DNA of 64,000 nucleotides, from NCBI RefSeq assembly GCF_012070395.1, contig NZ_JAAFYS010000002.1:1-64000 (forward strand), written 5' to 3'. The position numbers and the translations under genes are program-made. Numbering within the stretch: the first letter of the stretch is position 1; every line of letters begins with the position of its first letter. This DNA is from Pseudoroseicyclus tamaricis (GTDB taxonomy: Bacteria; Pseudomonadota; Alphaproteobacteria; Rhodobacterales; Rhodobacteraceae). The notes under the pieces were generated by a model. That model was not told where the DNA came from. It saw only the letters and a program-made list of their open reading frames with translations, and searched no databases. Of the stretch, positions 24,724 to 34,578 are shown piece after piece.

Positions 24724-27030
24724 ATGACAAGAGCGGGGGGGCGCGCGGCCGGTAATCTGGTTGCGTCGATGTTCGGGCTGGTGTGCTTGGGTCTGTCGGC
24801 GGTTCCCGCCAGCGGCCAGAGCTACGCCTTCAACAACGTCCAGATCGAGGGCAATCAGCGCATCGAGCCGGGCACGATCCTGACCTATGCCGGCATCGCC
24901 CGGGGGGAGACGGTCACGGCAGGCGAGCTCAACGCCGCGGCGCAGAATCTGCGCTCGACCGGCCTCTTCGAGAGCGTGGATATCGTCCCCTCCGGCGGCA
25001 CGCTGATCATCCGCGTCGCCGAGTACCCGACGATCAACCAGATCAACTTCGAGGGGAATGCCCGCATCGGCGACGAGGAGCTGGGCGCGCTCGTCCGCTC
25101 GACCTCCCGCCAGGTCTTCAACCCCAACGTCGCCGAGGCGGATGTCACCGCCATCACCGAGGCCTATGCCTCCGCGGGGCGCATCAACGCCTCCGTCACC
25201 GCCCGCCTCATCGAGCGGACGGAGAACCGCGTCGACCTCGTGTTCGAGATCGCCGAGGGCGGCGTCTCGGAGGTGGAGCGCATCTCCTTCGTCGGCAACC
25301 GCAGCTATTCCGAGCGGCGCCTGCGCAACGTGCTCGACACCAAGCAGGCCGGGCTCTTCGACTTCATCATCAGCCGCGACACCTTCATCGCCGAGCGCAT
25401 CGCCGCCGACCGCGAGGCGCTGGCCGATTTCTACCGCTCGCGCGGCTATGTCGATTTCGCCGTGCAGAACGTCGACGTCACGCTGACGCGCGCCCGCGAC
25501 GGCTACCTCGTCACCTTCAACGTCGAGGAGGGGCTGCAGTACCGGATCGGCAGCGTCTCCATCGCCAGCGAGATGCCCGAAGCCCCGGTGGAGGAGTTCT
25601 CCTCCGTGCCGCGCCTGCGCGAGGGCGGCGTCTACTCGCCCGTCAACATCGACGAGGATATCGCCCGGATCGAGCGCCGCGCCATCCAGCTCGGCATCCC
25701 CTTCGTCGCCGCCGAGCCGCGCATCACGCGCAACCCGCGCGACCAGACGCTCGACATCCAGTACGTGCTCTCCCGCGCGCCCCGCCAGTTCGTCGAGCGG
25801 ATCGATATCGAGGGCAACAACACCACGCTCGACCGGGTGATCCGCAACCAGTTCACCAGCGTCGAGGGCGACCCCTTCAACGCCCGCGAGATCCGTGAGA
25901 GCGCCCGCCGCATCCGCGCCCTCGGCTACTTTGCCGCCGTGGACATCAACACGCGGGAGGGCTCGGCGCCCGACCAGATGATCGTCGATGTCGACGTGGC
26001 CGAGCAGCCCACGGGCCGGCTGACCTTCGGCGGCAACTACAACTCCGACAACGGCTTCGCCCTCGTCGCCTCCTACTCGGAGGACAACTTCCTCGGGCGC
26101 GGGCAGGGGATCGACTTCCAGATCTCCACCTCCACGCGCAACCGCATCTTCTCCTTCGACTTCACGGAGCCGAACTTCCTCGGCCGGGATCTGAGCTTCT
26201 CGCTCGGCACCTCCTACCGGCAGACGAACAACGATGCGGCGCTCTACGATACCGAGACGTTCCGCTTCAGCCCGTCGCTGGGTTTCCCCGTCTCCGAGAA
26301 GGGGCGGCTGAGCGTCTATGTCGCCGCCGAGTACACCGATATCTACAACGTCTCCGACGACGGCGAGGACGACCCCTCCATCGTCATCCAGAAGGAGGCG
26401 GAACAGGGCGGGCTCTGGGCCACGTCGCTGGGCTATACCTACACCTTCGACAGCCGCCGCGTCGGGCTCGACCCGAATGCCGGTGTGCTCCTGCGCTTCG
26501 GGCAGGAGTTCGGGGTGGGGGATACGCAGTTCATCCGCTCCACCGCGCTCGCCTCGGCGGAGACGAAGGTCTTCAACGAGGAGGTGACGCTGCGCGCCAC
26601 CGCCGAGGGCGGCTACCTCGCCTATGGCGAAGGCAGCTCGCGCGTGACGGACCGCTACTTCCTCGGCTCACGCTACATCCGAGGCTTCGAGTACCACGGC
26701 ATCGGCCCGCGCGACGCCGACACGCTGGATGCGCTCGGCGGCAACGCCTTCGCCGTCGCCCGGCTGGAGACGGAATTCCCGCTGCCGCTGCCCTCGGAGT
26801 TCGGATTTTCCGGCGGCGCCTTCATCGATTACGGCTCGGTCTGGGATCTCGGCGAGGATTACGGGGCGGAGGTGCTCTATGACGAGTTCACGCCCCGGGC
26901 GACCGTCGGCGTTTCGCTCTTCTGGGATACGCCGCTCGGACCGCTGCGCTTCAACTTCACCGAACCGCTGATGGCGGAAGAGGAAGACGAGACGCGCACC
27001 TTCGAGCTGACCATCGCCACGACCTTCTAG
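24724..27030 (+). CDS. bamA: Outer membrane protein assembly factor BamA
   Basis: BamA is the core of the BAM complex that inserts beta-barrel proteins in the outer membrane. The 768-residue precursor has a signal peptide ending near ASGQS (about residue 31) and five POTRA repeats (about 32-430; for example FNNVQIEGNQRIEPGTILTY). A C-terminal 16-strand barrel carries the family motif in SSRVTDRYFLGSRYIRGFEYHGIGPRD and the terminal phenylalanine after TIATTF. Length fits the family. It is followed three bases later by skp. The stop codon is TAG, showing that TAG acts as an ordinary stop here. Confidence 0.97.
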   Translation: MTRAGGRAAGNLVASMFGLVCLGLSAVPASGQSYAFNNVQIEGNQRIEPGTILTYAGIARGETVTAGELNAAAQNLRSTGLFESVDIVPSGGTLIIRVAEYPTINQINFEGNARIGDEELGALVRSTSRQVFNPNVAEADVTAITEAYASAGRINASVTARLIERTENRVDLVFEIAEGGVSEVERISFVGNRSYSERRLRNVLDTKQAGLFDFIISRDTFIAERIAADREALADFYRSRGYVDFAVQNVDVTLTRARDGYLVTFNVEEGLQYRIGSVSIASEMPEAPVEEFSSVPRLREGGVYSPVNIDEDIARIERRAIQLGIPFVAAEPRITRNPRDQTLDIQYVLSRAPRQFVERIDIEGNNTTLDRVIRNQFTSVEGDPFNAREIRESARRIRALGYFAAVDINTREGSAPDQMIVDVDVAEQPTGRLTFGGNYNSDNGFALVASYSEDNFLGRGQGIDFQISTSTRNRIFSFDFTEPNFLGRDLSFSLGTSYRQTNNDAALYDTETFRFSPSLGFPVSEKGRLSVYVAAEYTDIYNVSDDGEDDPSIVIQKEAEQGGLWATSLGYTYTFDSRRVGLDPNAGVLLRFGQEFGVGDTQFIRSTALASAETKVFNEEVTLRATAEGGYLAYGEGSSRVTDRYFLGSRYIRGFEYHGIGPRDADTLDALGGNAFAVARLETEFPLPLPSEFGFSGGAFIDYGSVWDLGEDYGAEVLYDEFTPRATVGVSLFWDTPLGPLRFNFTEPLMAEEEDETRTFELTIATTF

Positions 27031-27033
27031 GCC

Positions 27034-27732
27034 ATGCGCGCGGGCCTCTTCGCGGCCGCCTGCGCCGCCTGTCTCATGCTTCTGGCCCCGCTCGCCGGCC
27101 CCGCCGCCGCGCAGGGGCCGGAGACGGGGCAGGCGCCGGGCGCGGGGCAGGGCCTCGGCTTCAACACCGGGCAGGTGGTCAGCCCGCTTTTGACCATCGA
27201 CCCCGACGTGCTCTTCTCCGGCACGCTCTACGGCCAGCGCATCCAGGAGGAGCTGCGCGACCAGACCGAGGCGCTGGCGGCAGAGAACCGCGAGATGGAG
27301 GCACAGCTGACGGAGGAGGAGCAGAGCCTCACCCGCCGCCGCCCCACGATGCAGGCCGATGCCTTCCGCGCCGAGGCGCGGGCCTTCGACGCCCGCGTGC
27401 AGCAGATCCGCAACGAGCAGGACGCCAAGGAGCGGGCGCTCCAACAGATCGTTGCGCAGGGGCGCGACGCCTTCGTCCGCGATGCCTCCCCCGTCCTCGG
27501 CCGCATGATGCTGGAGAGGGGGGCCGCCGTGATCCTCGACCGACGCAACGTCTTCCTCGCCGTCGGTGCGCTCGACATCACGCAGGAGGCCATCGCCCGC
27601 GTGGACGAGGCCCTCGGCGCGGGCGATCCGGGGGCGACGACGCTTCAGACGGGGCCCGAGGCGCCCGTCGACGTGCCACTCGAGGCTCCGGAGGAGGACA
27701 GCGGAGCAGAGGCAACGCCCCCGGCGGAGTGA
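27034..27732 (+). CDS. skp: Skp/OmpH-family periplasmic chaperone
   Basis: Skp-type chaperones hold unfolded outer-membrane proteins on their way to BamA. The 232-residue precursor has a signal peptide ([18 protein letters not shown]), a beta core start ([16 protein letters not shown]) and a long charged helical hairpin at about 70-150 ([28 protein letters not shown]). The strand [23 protein letters not shown] and an acidic, disordered tail follow. The tail makes it longer than enterobacterial Skp, as in other alphaproteobacteria. Its place directly after bamA is conserved across proteobacteria. Confidence 0.88.
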   Translation: MRAGLFAAACAACLMLLAPLAGPAAAQGPETGQAPGAGQGLGFNTGQVVSPLLTIDPDVLFSGTLYGQRIQEELRDQTEALAAENREMEAQLTEEEQSLTRRRPTMQADAFRAEARAFDARVQQIRNEQDAKERALQQIVAQGRDAFVRDASPVLGRMMLERGAAVILDRRNVFLAVGALDITQEAIARVDEALGAGDPGATTLQTGPEAPVDVPLEAPEEDSGAEATPPAE

Positions 27733-27808
27733 CGACCGCCGTCACCGCCCGTCCTTGCCGCCTCCCGGCCCTGTTGATAGGCAGATTTCGCCAGAAGGAG
27801 ACGAGCAC

Positions 27809-28312
27809 ATGAGCGATCAGGCCAGCGATGCCGCCGGGGGAGAGACCCGTGCAGAGACGGCGACAGCCGACATCCAGCTGATCCAGAAGATCCTGCCGCA
27901 CCGCTACCCCTTCCTCCTCGTCGACCGGGTGGTGGAGATCGAGGGCACAAAGCGGGCCGTTGGTCTGAAGAACGTCACCATGAACGAGCCCCACTTCCAG
28001 GGGCACTTCCCCGGCAACCCGATCATGCCCGGCGTCACCATCGTCGAGGCGATGGCGCAGACGGCGGCGGTGATGGTGGGCACGACGCTCGGGCTGACCG
28101 AGGGCAACTTGCTCGTCTATTTCATGGCCATCGACAGCTGCAAGTTCCGCCGCATGGTCGTCCCCGGTGACCAGCTGCGGATGGAGCTGGAGACGACGCG
28201 CGGCAAGGCCGGCGGCAAGGTCTGGCGCTTCAAGGGCCGGGCGACGGTCGACGGCGAGCTGGCGGCAGAGGCGGAGTTCACCGCGATGATGGATCTGGGC
28301 GCCGCGGGATGA
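27809..28312 (+). CDS. fabZ: 3-hydroxyacyl-ACP dehydratase FabZ
   Basis: FabZ dehydrates 3-hydroxyacyl-ACP in fatty-acid elongation and competes with LpxA for 3-hydroxyacyl chains. The 167-residue hot-dog protein has [35 protein letters not shown] with the catalytic histidine, and the glutamate in [14 protein letters not shown]. The ATG at 27809 has AAGGAG upstream. The stop overlaps the lpxA start by four bases. In many proteobacteria lpxD lies between skp and fabZ; here it does not. Confidence 0.96.
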   Translation: MSDQASDAAGGETRAETATADIQLIQKILPHRYPFLLVDRVVEIEGTKRAVGLKNVTMNEPHFQGHFPGNPIMPGVTIVEAMAQTAAVMVGTTLGLTEGNLLVYFMAIDSCKFRRMVVPGDQLRMELETTRGKAGGKVWRFKGRATVDGELAAEAEFTAMMDLGAAG

Positions 28313-29091
28313 GCGCCCGGGTGCATCCCACGGCCGTCATCGAGGCCGGCGCCGAGATCGGCGAGGGCTGCGCCATCGGCCCCTTCTGCCATGTCGGGCC
28401 GGAGGTGAAACTCGCCCCCGGCGTGGAGCTGAAGAGCCATGTCGTCGTCACCGGCGACACCGAGGTGGGCGAGGGGACGATCATCTTCCCCTTCGCCGTC
28501 ATCGGCGAGGTCCCGCAGGATCTGAAGTTCTCCGGCGAGAAGACCCGCCTCGTCATCGGCGCCCGTAACCGCATCCGCGAGCATGTCACCATGCACACCG
28601 GCACCGCCGGCGGCGGCGGCGTGACGCGGGTGGGCGATGACGGGCTCTATATGGCCGGCGTGCACGTCGCGCACGACGCCGTGGTTGGCGACCGCGTTGT
28701 GCTCGCCAATTCCGTCGCCATCGCCGGGCACTGTGTGATCGGCGACGACGTGATCATCGGGGGCCTCTCCGGCGTGCACCAATGGGTGCGCGTCGGGCAG
28801 GGCGCGATCATCGGCGCCGTCACCATGGTCGCCAAGGACGTCGTGCCCTACGGCCTCGTTCAGGCGCCGCGCGGCACGCTGGAGGGGCTCAACCTCGTCG
28901 GCCTCAAGCGACGCGGCACGGAGCGGGAGGATATCACCGCCCTCCGCGCCGCATTCGAGGCGCTGAAGGAAGGGGAGGGCACCTTCCACGAGAGGGCCGA
29001 GCGGCTGCAGGCCGACGCCTCGCCCCTCGTGCAGGAGGTGGCGCGCTTCATCCTCGCCGAATCCGGCCGCTCCTTCCTGACCCCGCATTGA
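28309..29091 (+). CDS. lpxA: UDP-N-acetylglucosamine acyltransferase
   Basis: LpxA performs the first step of lipid A synthesis, moving a 3-hydroxyacyl chain from ACP to UDP-GlcNAc. The 260-residue protein shows a left-handed beta-helix of hexapeptide repeats ([42 protein letters not shown]) and the catalytic histidine region ([22 protein letters not shown]). A helical C-terminal domain with LVGLKRRG completes it. It overlaps fabZ by four bases and its TGA shares a base with the lpxI ATG. Confidence 0.96.
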   Translation: MSARVHPTAVIEAGAEIGEGCAIGPFCHVGPEVKLAPGVELKSHVVVTGDTEVGEGTIIFPFAVIGEVPQDLKFSGEKTRLVIGARNRIREHVTMHTGTAGGGGVTRVGDDGLYMAGVHVAHDAVVGDRVVLANSVAIAGHCVIGDDVIIGGLSGVHQWVRVGQGAIIGAVTMVAKDVVPYGLVQAPRGTLEGLNLVGLKRRGTEREDITALRAAFEALKEGEGTFHERAERLQADASPLVQEVARFILAESGRSFLTPH

Positions 29092-29852
29092 TGCTGGCCC
29101 TGATCGCCGGCGAAGGGCGCCTGCCGCCGATCCTCCACGCACGCGCGGGCGGCCTCGTCTGCGCGCTGGAGGGGGTGGAGCCGGATTTGCCCGTGCAGCT
29201 GCGCTTCCGGCTCGAGCGGCTCGGCACCTTCATCGAGGAGCTGCGCGCCCGCGGCGTCACCACCCTCTGCATGGCCGGTGCCATCCGCCGCCCGGCGCTC
29301 GACCCTGCGGCGCTCGACGCGGCCACGCTGCCGCTCGTCCCCCGCCTGCAGGAGGCGCTGGCGCTCGGCGATGATGGCGCGCTGCGTCTGGTGATCGAAC
29401 TATTCGAGGAGGCCGGCATCTCTGTCACCGGCGCCGCCGAGCTGGTGCCGGAGCTTCTGCCCCCCGCTGGCAGCCCCACCCGCCGCGCACCGCCCTCCGG
29501 CGCGGAGGCGGACGCGGCGGCCGGTGCGGCGGCACTGGAGGCGATGGGCAAGGCCGATCTCGGCCAGGCGGTGATCGTCCACGAGGGCCGTGTCATCGCG
29601 CAGGAGAGCGAGGCAGGCACGGCGGCGCTGATCCGCTCTGCCCCCGCCGGCGCCGTGCTCTACAAGGCGCCGAAGCCGGGGCAGGAGCTGCGCGCCGACA
29701 TGCCCGCCATCGGCGCCGAGACGGCGGCCGAGGCGGCGGCGGCCGGCCTTTCCGGCCTCATCATCGCCGCCGGCGGCGTGATCCTGCTCGACGCGGAGGA
29801 GACGGTGGCCCGCCTCGACGCCGCCGGCCTCTGGCTCTGGGTGCGCCCTTGA
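29091..29852 (+). CDS. lpxI: UDP-2,3-diacylglucosamine diphosphatase LpxI
   Basis: LpxI hydrolyses UDP-2,3-diacylglucosamine to lipid X, replacing the unrelated LpxH of gamma-proteobacteria. The 253-residue protein (formerly DUF1009) has the N-terminal LALIAGEGRLP, a middle linker, and the C-terminal catalytic half with [29 protein letters not shown]. Its place between lpxA and lpxB is typical for alphaproteobacteria. It overlaps both neighbours by one to four bases, so the three are translated together. Confidence 0.93.
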   Translation: MLALIAGEGRLPPILHARAGGLVCALEGVEPDLPVQLRFRLERLGTFIEELRARGVTTLCMAGAIRRPALDPAALDAATLPLVPRLQEALALGDDGALRLVIELFEEAGISVTGAAELVPELLPPAGSPTRRAPPSGAEADAAAGAAALEAMGKADLGQAVIVHEGRVIAQESEAGTAALIRSAPAGAVLYKAPKPGQELRADMPAIGAETAAEAAAAGLSGLIIAAGGVILLDAEETVARLDAAGLWLWVRP

Positions 29853-31015
29853 AGATCTTCGTCATCGCCGGTGAGCCCTCGGGCGACGCGCTCGGCGCCT
29901 CCGTCATGGCCGGCCTCAGGCAGCTCGCGCCCGGCGTCACCTTCGCGGGCATCGGCGGGCCGGGGATGGAGGGGCAGGGGCTGCAGAGCCGCTTCCCCAT
30001 GGACGAGCTCTCGCTCATGGGCCTCGCGGAGATCCTGCCCAACTACCTCTCCCTCCGCCGCCGCCTCTCCGAGGCGGTGGAGGCGGTGCTCGCCGACCCG
30101 CCCGACCTGCTCCTGACCATCGACGCGCCGGAGTTCTGCCTGCGCGTCGCCAAGGGCGTGAAAGCGCGGGCACCGCAGATCCGTACCTCGCATTACGTCG
30201 CTCCCTCCGTCTGGGCGTGGCGGCCGGGGCGGGCGCGGAAGATGGCGCAGTACATCGACCACGTGCTGGCGCTCCTGCCCTTCGAGCCGCCCTACATGCG
30301 CGAGGCCGGGATGGCTTGCGACTTCGTCGGCCACCCCGTCGTGACGATGCCCGTGGCGACGGAGCAGGAGGCGACGGCCTACCGCGAGCGGGCGGAGATC
30401 GGCGCTGCGCCGCTCATCCTCGCCCTGCCGGGCTCCCGGCGGACGGAGGTGACGCGCCTGATGGATCGCTTCGGCGAGACGCTGCACCGGGTGCGGGGCA
30501 TAAGGCCGGAAGCGAAGGTCGTCGTCCCCATGGCGGCGCCGGTGGTGCCGCTGGTCCGCGAGGCGGCGGCGCGCTGGCCCTTCGAGCCGATCTTCATCGA
30601 CCCGACCTTCGACAGGGGTGGGCGCGACAAGTCCGCCGCCTTCCGCGCCGCCGACATCGCGCTGGCCGCCTCCGGCACCGTCAGCCTTGAGCTGGCGGCG
30701 AATGCCACCCCCATGGTGATCGGCTACGACATGGCCTGGGCCAGCCGGCAGATCGTCTCCCGGCTGCTGGTGACGGACAGCGTCAACCTCGTGAACCTCG
30801 TCAGCGACAGCCGCGCCATCCCCGAATTCATCGGCGCCAACTGCCACCCGGACCTGATGGCAGACGCCCTGATGACGGCGCTGGAAGAGCCGGCCCGCCA
30901 GCGCGCCGCCATGGAGACCTGCATGGACCGGCTGGGGCGGGGCGGGCCGCCGCCCGGCCTCAGGGCGGCGGAGGCGCTGCTGGCGCGCCTCACTCCACCG
31001 GCGGGACAGCCTTGA
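29849..31015 (+). CDS. lpxB: Lipid-A-disaccharide synthase
   Basis: LpxB joins lipid X and UDP-2,3-diacylglucosamine to the tetra-acyl disaccharide at the inner membrane. The 388-residue GT-B enzyme has FVIAGEPSGDALGASVM at the N-terminus, DAPEFCLRVAKG, SVWAWRPGRARKM, LPGSRRTEV, and ASGTVSLELAANATPMVIGY in the UDP-binding half. It is the last gene of the envelope cluster. Its last 26 bp overlap, tail to tail, the 3' end of the cytochrome c gene on the other strand. Confidence 0.96.
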   Translation: MKIFVIAGEPSGDALGASVMAGLRQLAPGVTFAGIGGPGMEGQGLQSRFPMDELSLMGLAEILPNYLSLRRRLSEAVEAVLADPPDLLLTIDAPEFCLRVAKGVKARAPQIRTSHYVAPSVWAWRPGRARKMAQYIDHVLALLPFEPPYMREAGMACDFVGHPVVTMPVATEQEATAYRERAEIGAAPLILALPGSRRTEVTRLMDRFGETLHRVRGIRPEAKVVVPMAAPVVPLVREAAARWPFEPIFIDPTFDRGGRDKSAAFRAADIALAASGTVSLELAANATPMVIGYDMAWASRQIVSRLLVTDSVNLVNLVSDSRAIPEFIGANCHPDLMADALMTALEEPARQRAAMETCMDRLGRGGPPPGLRAAEALLARLTPPAGQP

Positions 31016-31895
31016 GATAGGCGGCGATGGCGAGGCGGTCCTCGTCCGTCAGGCGGGAGGTCGACTGGATGACCTCCACCATCGCGCCGCCGGCCGTGTC
31101 GAACTCTGGCGTGAAGCCGGAGCTCAAGTACTCCGCGATCTGCGCCTCGCTCCAGCCCAGCGCCGCCGGCGTGATGTTGGGGAAGTTGCCCTCGCCCCCC
31201 GGCACCGGCCCGCCGGCCAGCCAGCGGGAGGTGTCGGGGGCGCCCAGCGCGTTGCGGGGCGTGTGGCATTCGCCGCAATGGGACATGGCCTCGACGAGGT
31301 AGCGCCCACGTTCAACCTGTGGATCAAGGTCGCCCTGCAACACCCAGTCATCGCTCAGGAAAAGCCGCTTCCACAGGCCAACGCCGCGGCGGTTGTTGAA
31401 GGGGAAGGTGAGCTCGTGCGCCAGGCTCGGCTCGGCCGACGGCGGCAGGGTGAGCAGGTAGGCGGCGATGTCATGCGCCCCCTGCACGTCGCCGCGGATG
31501 TAGGAGCCATAGGGGAAGGCGGGGTAGAGATGCGCGCCCTCGGGCGTCACGCCGCGCAGTATCGCCTGCGCGATCTCCCGTTCCGTCCAACCGCCGATGC
31601 CGGCCACCGGGTCGGGGGAGATGTTGGGGGCGTGGAAGGTGCCGAAGGGTGAGGCGAAGGCCTGCCCGCCGGAGAGGACGGGGGCGTCGCCCGGAACCGT
31701 ATCCGGCGCCACATGGCAATTGGCGCAGCCAGCAGCGGTGAAGGCATAGGCCCCCGCCTCGGCATCGCCGGTTACCCCCTCCCGCTCCGCCGCCGGCAGG
31801 CGGTTGGGCAGCGTGAGGAGCCAGAAGGCGCCCGCCCCGACAAGGACGAGCGCCCAGAGGATCTGCGCCGTGCGCTGGACCGCCTTGCGAGCCAC
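30990..31895 (-). CDS. Membrane-anchored dihaem cytochrome c
   Basis: The 301-residue protein has an N-terminal membrane anchor (about 10-30, ILWALVLVGAGAFWLLTL) and two haem-binding sites, CANCH at about 57-61 and CGECH in the second domain. Each is followed by likely methionine-ligand segments. It resembles the electron-accepting cytochrome subunits of periplasmic alcohol or aldose dehydrogenases. No dehydrogenase gene is adjacent, so its donor is unknown. It lies directly downstream of the cytochrome c556-like gene, nine bases apart, and the two likely form an operon. Confidence 0.88.
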   Translation of the reverse strand: MARKAVQRTAQILWALVLVGAGAFWLLTLPNRLPAAEREGVTGDAEAGAYAFTAAGCANCHVAPDTVPGDAPVLSGGQAFASPFGTFHAPNISPDPVAGIGGWTEREIAQAILRGVTPEGAHLYPAFPYGSYIRGDVQGAHDIAAYLLTLPPSAEPSLAHELTFPFNNRRGVGLWKRLFLSDDWVLQGDLDPQVERGRYLVEAMSHCGECHTPRNALGAPDTSRWLAGGPVPGGEGNFPNITPAALGWSEAQIAEYLSSGFTPEFDTAGGAMVEVIQSTSRLTDEDRLAIAAYLKAVPPVE

Positions 31896-31904
31896 GTGAG
31901 CCCG

Positions 31905-32375
31905 TCAGTCCGACTGCCGGTAGCTGCGGTGGCAGCTGCCACAGGCCATGCCCACCGGCCCGAAGGCGCCCTGCAGCGCCGACAGCCCGTCACCGGCCAC
32001 GGCGGAGAGGTCGCTGGCCGCGGTGTCCATCGCCTCCCACGCCTCGGCGAAGGCCTCCGGATCCTCCCAGATGGCGGGGAGGGCGCGGGTGCCCTCCATC
32101 TCCGCCGTCGAGGTGCCCTCGGGGAAGTAGAGGAACGGATCGACGGAGGAGACGGCGGCGAGATTGGCGGCGGCGGCGGCGGCCGTGTCGGCGTCGTACT
32201 CGGCGTTGCCCTGCACCATGGCGCCGATCTGCATCAGGAAGACCTGCTGCAGGAACATGTGGCTTTGCCGGGCGCGCACGGCGGCCTCCATCGGGTCCAT
32301 TCCCTGCGCGAAGGCGGGGGCGGAGAGGCCGCTCGTGGCGATGAGAAAGGCAGCGATTGTCTTGCGGGCGGACAT
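31905..32375 (-). CDS. Cytochrome c' / c556-like monohaem protein
   Basis: The 156-residue precursor has a signal peptide ending APAFAQ and a four-helix-bundle body. A single haem-binding site CGSCH near the C-terminus (about 145-149) is the hallmark of cytochrome c'. A methionine-containing N-terminal helix (MDPMEAAVRARQSHM) suggests a six-coordinate c556 type rather than a gas-binding five-coordinate type. It acts in the periplasm in electron transfer. It is divergent from the LysR gene with 144 bp between. Confidence 0.88.
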   Translation of the reverse strand: MSARKTIAAFLIATSGLSAPAFAQGMDPMEAAVRARQSHMFLQQVFLMQIGAMVQGNAEYDADTAAAAAANLAAVSSVDPFLYFPEGTSTAEMEGTRALPAIWEDPEAFAEAWEAMDTAASDLSAVAGDGLSALQGAFGPVGMACGSCHRSYRQSD

Positions 32376-32519
32376 GGGAGCCTCCGTAAAAGGAATCGTG
32401 AATTGAAATGGATGCTACCCGGCTGGTTCTCTGTGACCACTGGCGATTTCTGCGGAACGTCTCTCATTCGATGCACAGGGGGAGGCGAGGCCGGGGCGTA
32501 GGTGAGCGGGGCACGGGCG

Positions 32520-33479
32520 ATGAGCGGCGGCACAAGGCGGCAGGGCAACTGGGACGATCTGCGCTATGTCGTGGCCGTGGCCGAGACAGGCTCCGTCACA
32601 GCGGCGGCGAAGCGGCTGGACGTGAACCACGCCACCGTCCTGCGCCGGATCACCGCCTTCGAGGAGGCGCATGGCACGCTTGTCTTCCGCCGCGAGGCGA
32701 CGGGTTACGTCGTCCTGCCCGAGCAGATCCACCTGATCGAGCGCGCGCGGGAGGCGGCCCGGGCGATGGAGGCGGTCTCGCTCGCCGCGCGGGGGGCCGG
32801 GGGCGGCCCGGCGCCGCTGCGGCTGACCTCGACGGACAGCCTCTGCCAGTCGGTGCTGCCCGAGATCCTGGCGGAACTGGGCGCCGAGGGCCTGCCCATC
32901 GACCTGCACGCCGCCAACCACCATGTCGATCTCGGCCGCCTGGCCGCCGACCTGACCATCCGCCCGGCGCGGGCGCTGCCCGACAGCTTGCGCGGCACGA
33001 AGGCGACGAGCCTCGGCTTCGCCGTCTACGCGGCGCCGGGCGGGGCGGAGAGCTGGCTGGCCCTCAGGGGGCTCCTCGGGAAGGCGGTGCCGCCGGAGTG
33101 GATGGGCGAGGTGGTGGGCGAGAGGCCGGTGCGCGGCGGGGCCGACAGCTTCCCCGTGCTGGCACGAATGGCGGCGACCGGCATGGGGCGGGCGATGCTG
33201 CCCTGCATCCTCGGCGATGCCGAGCCGGGCCTGCGGCGCCTGCCCTTCGATCTGTCGCACATCGCGCTGCCCATCTGGGTCGCGACCCATGCCGAGCTCG
33301 TGGAGGCGCCGCGGCTGGTGGCGGTGAAGGCTCGCCTCGTGCAGGGCTTGCGCGCCCGCTCCGAGGCGCTCCTCGGCTGGCCTCTCCTGCGGGCGACAGG
33401 GGCGGGGGAGAGCCTGCTCGGAGCGGGCCTCCCCAAACCCCGGGCGCAGGGGCCACAGCCCGTCAGACCCGGGCAATGA
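32520..33479 (+). CDS. LysR-family transcriptional regulator
   Basis: The 319-residue regulator has an N-terminal winged helix at about 10-65 (LRYVVAVAETGSVTAAAKRLDVNHATVLRRITAFE) and a periplasmic-binding-like effector domain to about 300. I use the ATG at 32520; a GTG six codons upstream is possible. It is divergent from the two cytochrome genes, the usual arrangement for a LysR protein and its target, so it may control them. The effector is unknown. The 3' end overlaps the chpT 3' end by 17 bp on the opposite strand. Confidence 0.88.
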   Translation: MSGGTRRQGNWDDLRYVVAVAETGSVTAAAKRLDVNHATVLRRITAFEEAHGTLVFRREATGYVVLPEQIHLIERAREAARAMEAVSLAARGAGGGPAPLRLTSTDSLCQSVLPEILAELGAEGLPIDLHAANHHVDLGRLAADLTIRPARALPDSLRGTKATSLGFAVYAAPGGAESWLALRGLLGKAVPPEWMGEVVGERPVRGGADSFPVLARMAATGMGRAMLPCILGDAEPGLRRLPFDLSHIALPIWVATHAELVEAPRLVAVKARLVQGLRARSEALLGWPLLRATGAGESLLGAGLPKPRAQGPQPVRPGQ

Positions 33480-34065
33480 TCCTGTCGTCGCAGAGCTGAA
33501 GGTCGAGCGAGAGCTCGTAGCACGCCATCACGCTCGGCAGCAGGACGAACTGCACCATCGCCGGCGTCTGCGCGTCGCGCGGCGGCTGGCCCTCCGGCAG
33601 CCCCTGCCAGAGGTCGGGATCGATGCGCATGTGGCGCCCCTCCGCCTGCAGCCGCCAGCGGCCGGTCTCGCAGCGGTCCACGCTGACCTCGCCGCCGAAG
33701 GGCATCGCCGTTTCCAGGCATTGCAGCAGCAGGAAGATCACCTTCGCCTCGCGCCGCCGCACCTCTCCCTCGGCAGCCCAGCTGTAACTCAGACGGCTGC
33801 CCTCGGAGACGGCGGCGAGAGTCGAGGTGATCTCTCCGGGGCCGATCATCGCATCCGCAGCCGCGTCGCCGAAGGCGATGCGGAAGAAGCGCAGCCGGGC
33901 ATTCGCGGCGCCGACGCTCTCTCCGATCAGCTGCATCTCCGGCCCGTCGAGCCGGGAGGACATGGAGATCAGCTCCACCCCGTTGCTGATCGCGCCGAGG
34001 GGGGAGATAAGGTCATGGCAGAGGCGGGAGCCGACGAGCGCGGCGAGATCCACCGCCCCTGTCAT
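33463..34065 (-). CDS. chpT: Histidine phosphotransferase ChpT
   Basis: ChpT passes phosphate from the hybrid kinase CckA to the cell-cycle regulator CtrA (and CpdR) in alphaproteobacteria. In Rhodobacterales this chain controls motility and gene-transfer agents rather than viability. The 200-residue protein has the phosphorylated histidine H17 in SRLCHDLISPLGAISNG, a dimerising helical hairpin, and a degenerate ATPase-like C-terminal domain without nucleotide-binding boxes, exactly as in ChpT. CckA and CtrA are not in the window. Confidence 0.9.
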   Translation of the reverse strand: MTGAVDLAALVGSRLCHDLISPLGAISNGVELISMSSRLDGPEMQLIGESVGAANARLRFFRIAFGDAAADAMIGPGEITSTLAAVSEGSRLSYSWAAEGEVRRREAKVIFLLLQCLETAMPFGGEVSVDRCETGRWRLQAEGRHMRIDPDLWQGLPEGQPPRDAQTPAMVQFVLLPSVMACYELSLDLQLCDDRIIARV

Positions 34066-34115
34066 GCCGCCACCCCGAGACTGAAGAGGGCCGCAGCGCC
34101 CGCAAGGAGATGCCC

Positions 34116-34298
34116 ATGATCGGCGTGAACGACATCCTGTCCCCCGGCATGATCGTGGCCCATCCGGATCGGCCGGACTGGGGCGACGGGCAGGTGCAGT
34201 CGAGCATCGGCAGCCGAATCACGGTGAATTTCCGCGAGGCGGGCAAGCAGGTGATCGACGGGGATCGCGTCGCCCTGCAGCTGCTCTCGGCCGATTGA
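34116..34298 (+). CDS. DUF3553 protein
   Basis: The 60-residue protein begins MIGVNDILSPGMIVAHPDRPDWGDG and continues GQVQSSIGSRITVNFREAGKQVI, a small beta-barrel-like fold known as DUF3553. The sequence VxHPxxxxWGxGxV resembles the tail of UvrD/PcrA-type helicases that binds RNA polymerase. I set the start at the second ATG (34116) because AAGGAG at 34104-34109 fits it; an ATG two codons upstream overlaps that site. The function is unknown. A possible promoter region and an isolated GGTTAACC (34442-34449) lie in the 280-bp gap before olsB, which holds no gene. Confidence 0.75.
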   Translation: MIGVNDILSPGMIVAHPDRPDWGDGQVQSSIGSRITVNFREAGKQVIDGDRVALQLLSAD

Positions 34299-34578
34299 GG
34301 CCCTGCCTGCCGCCACTTGTCCGGGGGCGCGCGCCCCTCTCCAAAACCACATCACCATCGCGCTTCCTCGTAACACCGTCACCGTTATGCTGCGCGCTTC
34401 CCCGCGCATGCCGGCGACCTTCCTCGCCAGGTCTTTCCATTTGGTTAACCATACGGAAAGCAGCCGGTCCACTCCCCGGCGGCCGCGACGTTGCGGCCGG
34501 TCTTTCCCTGCCGCGGTGCGGCGACTAGAACGCCGCTGCCACCCGGGACGCGCCGGCCAGAAGGGGACCTGCCGCGAG

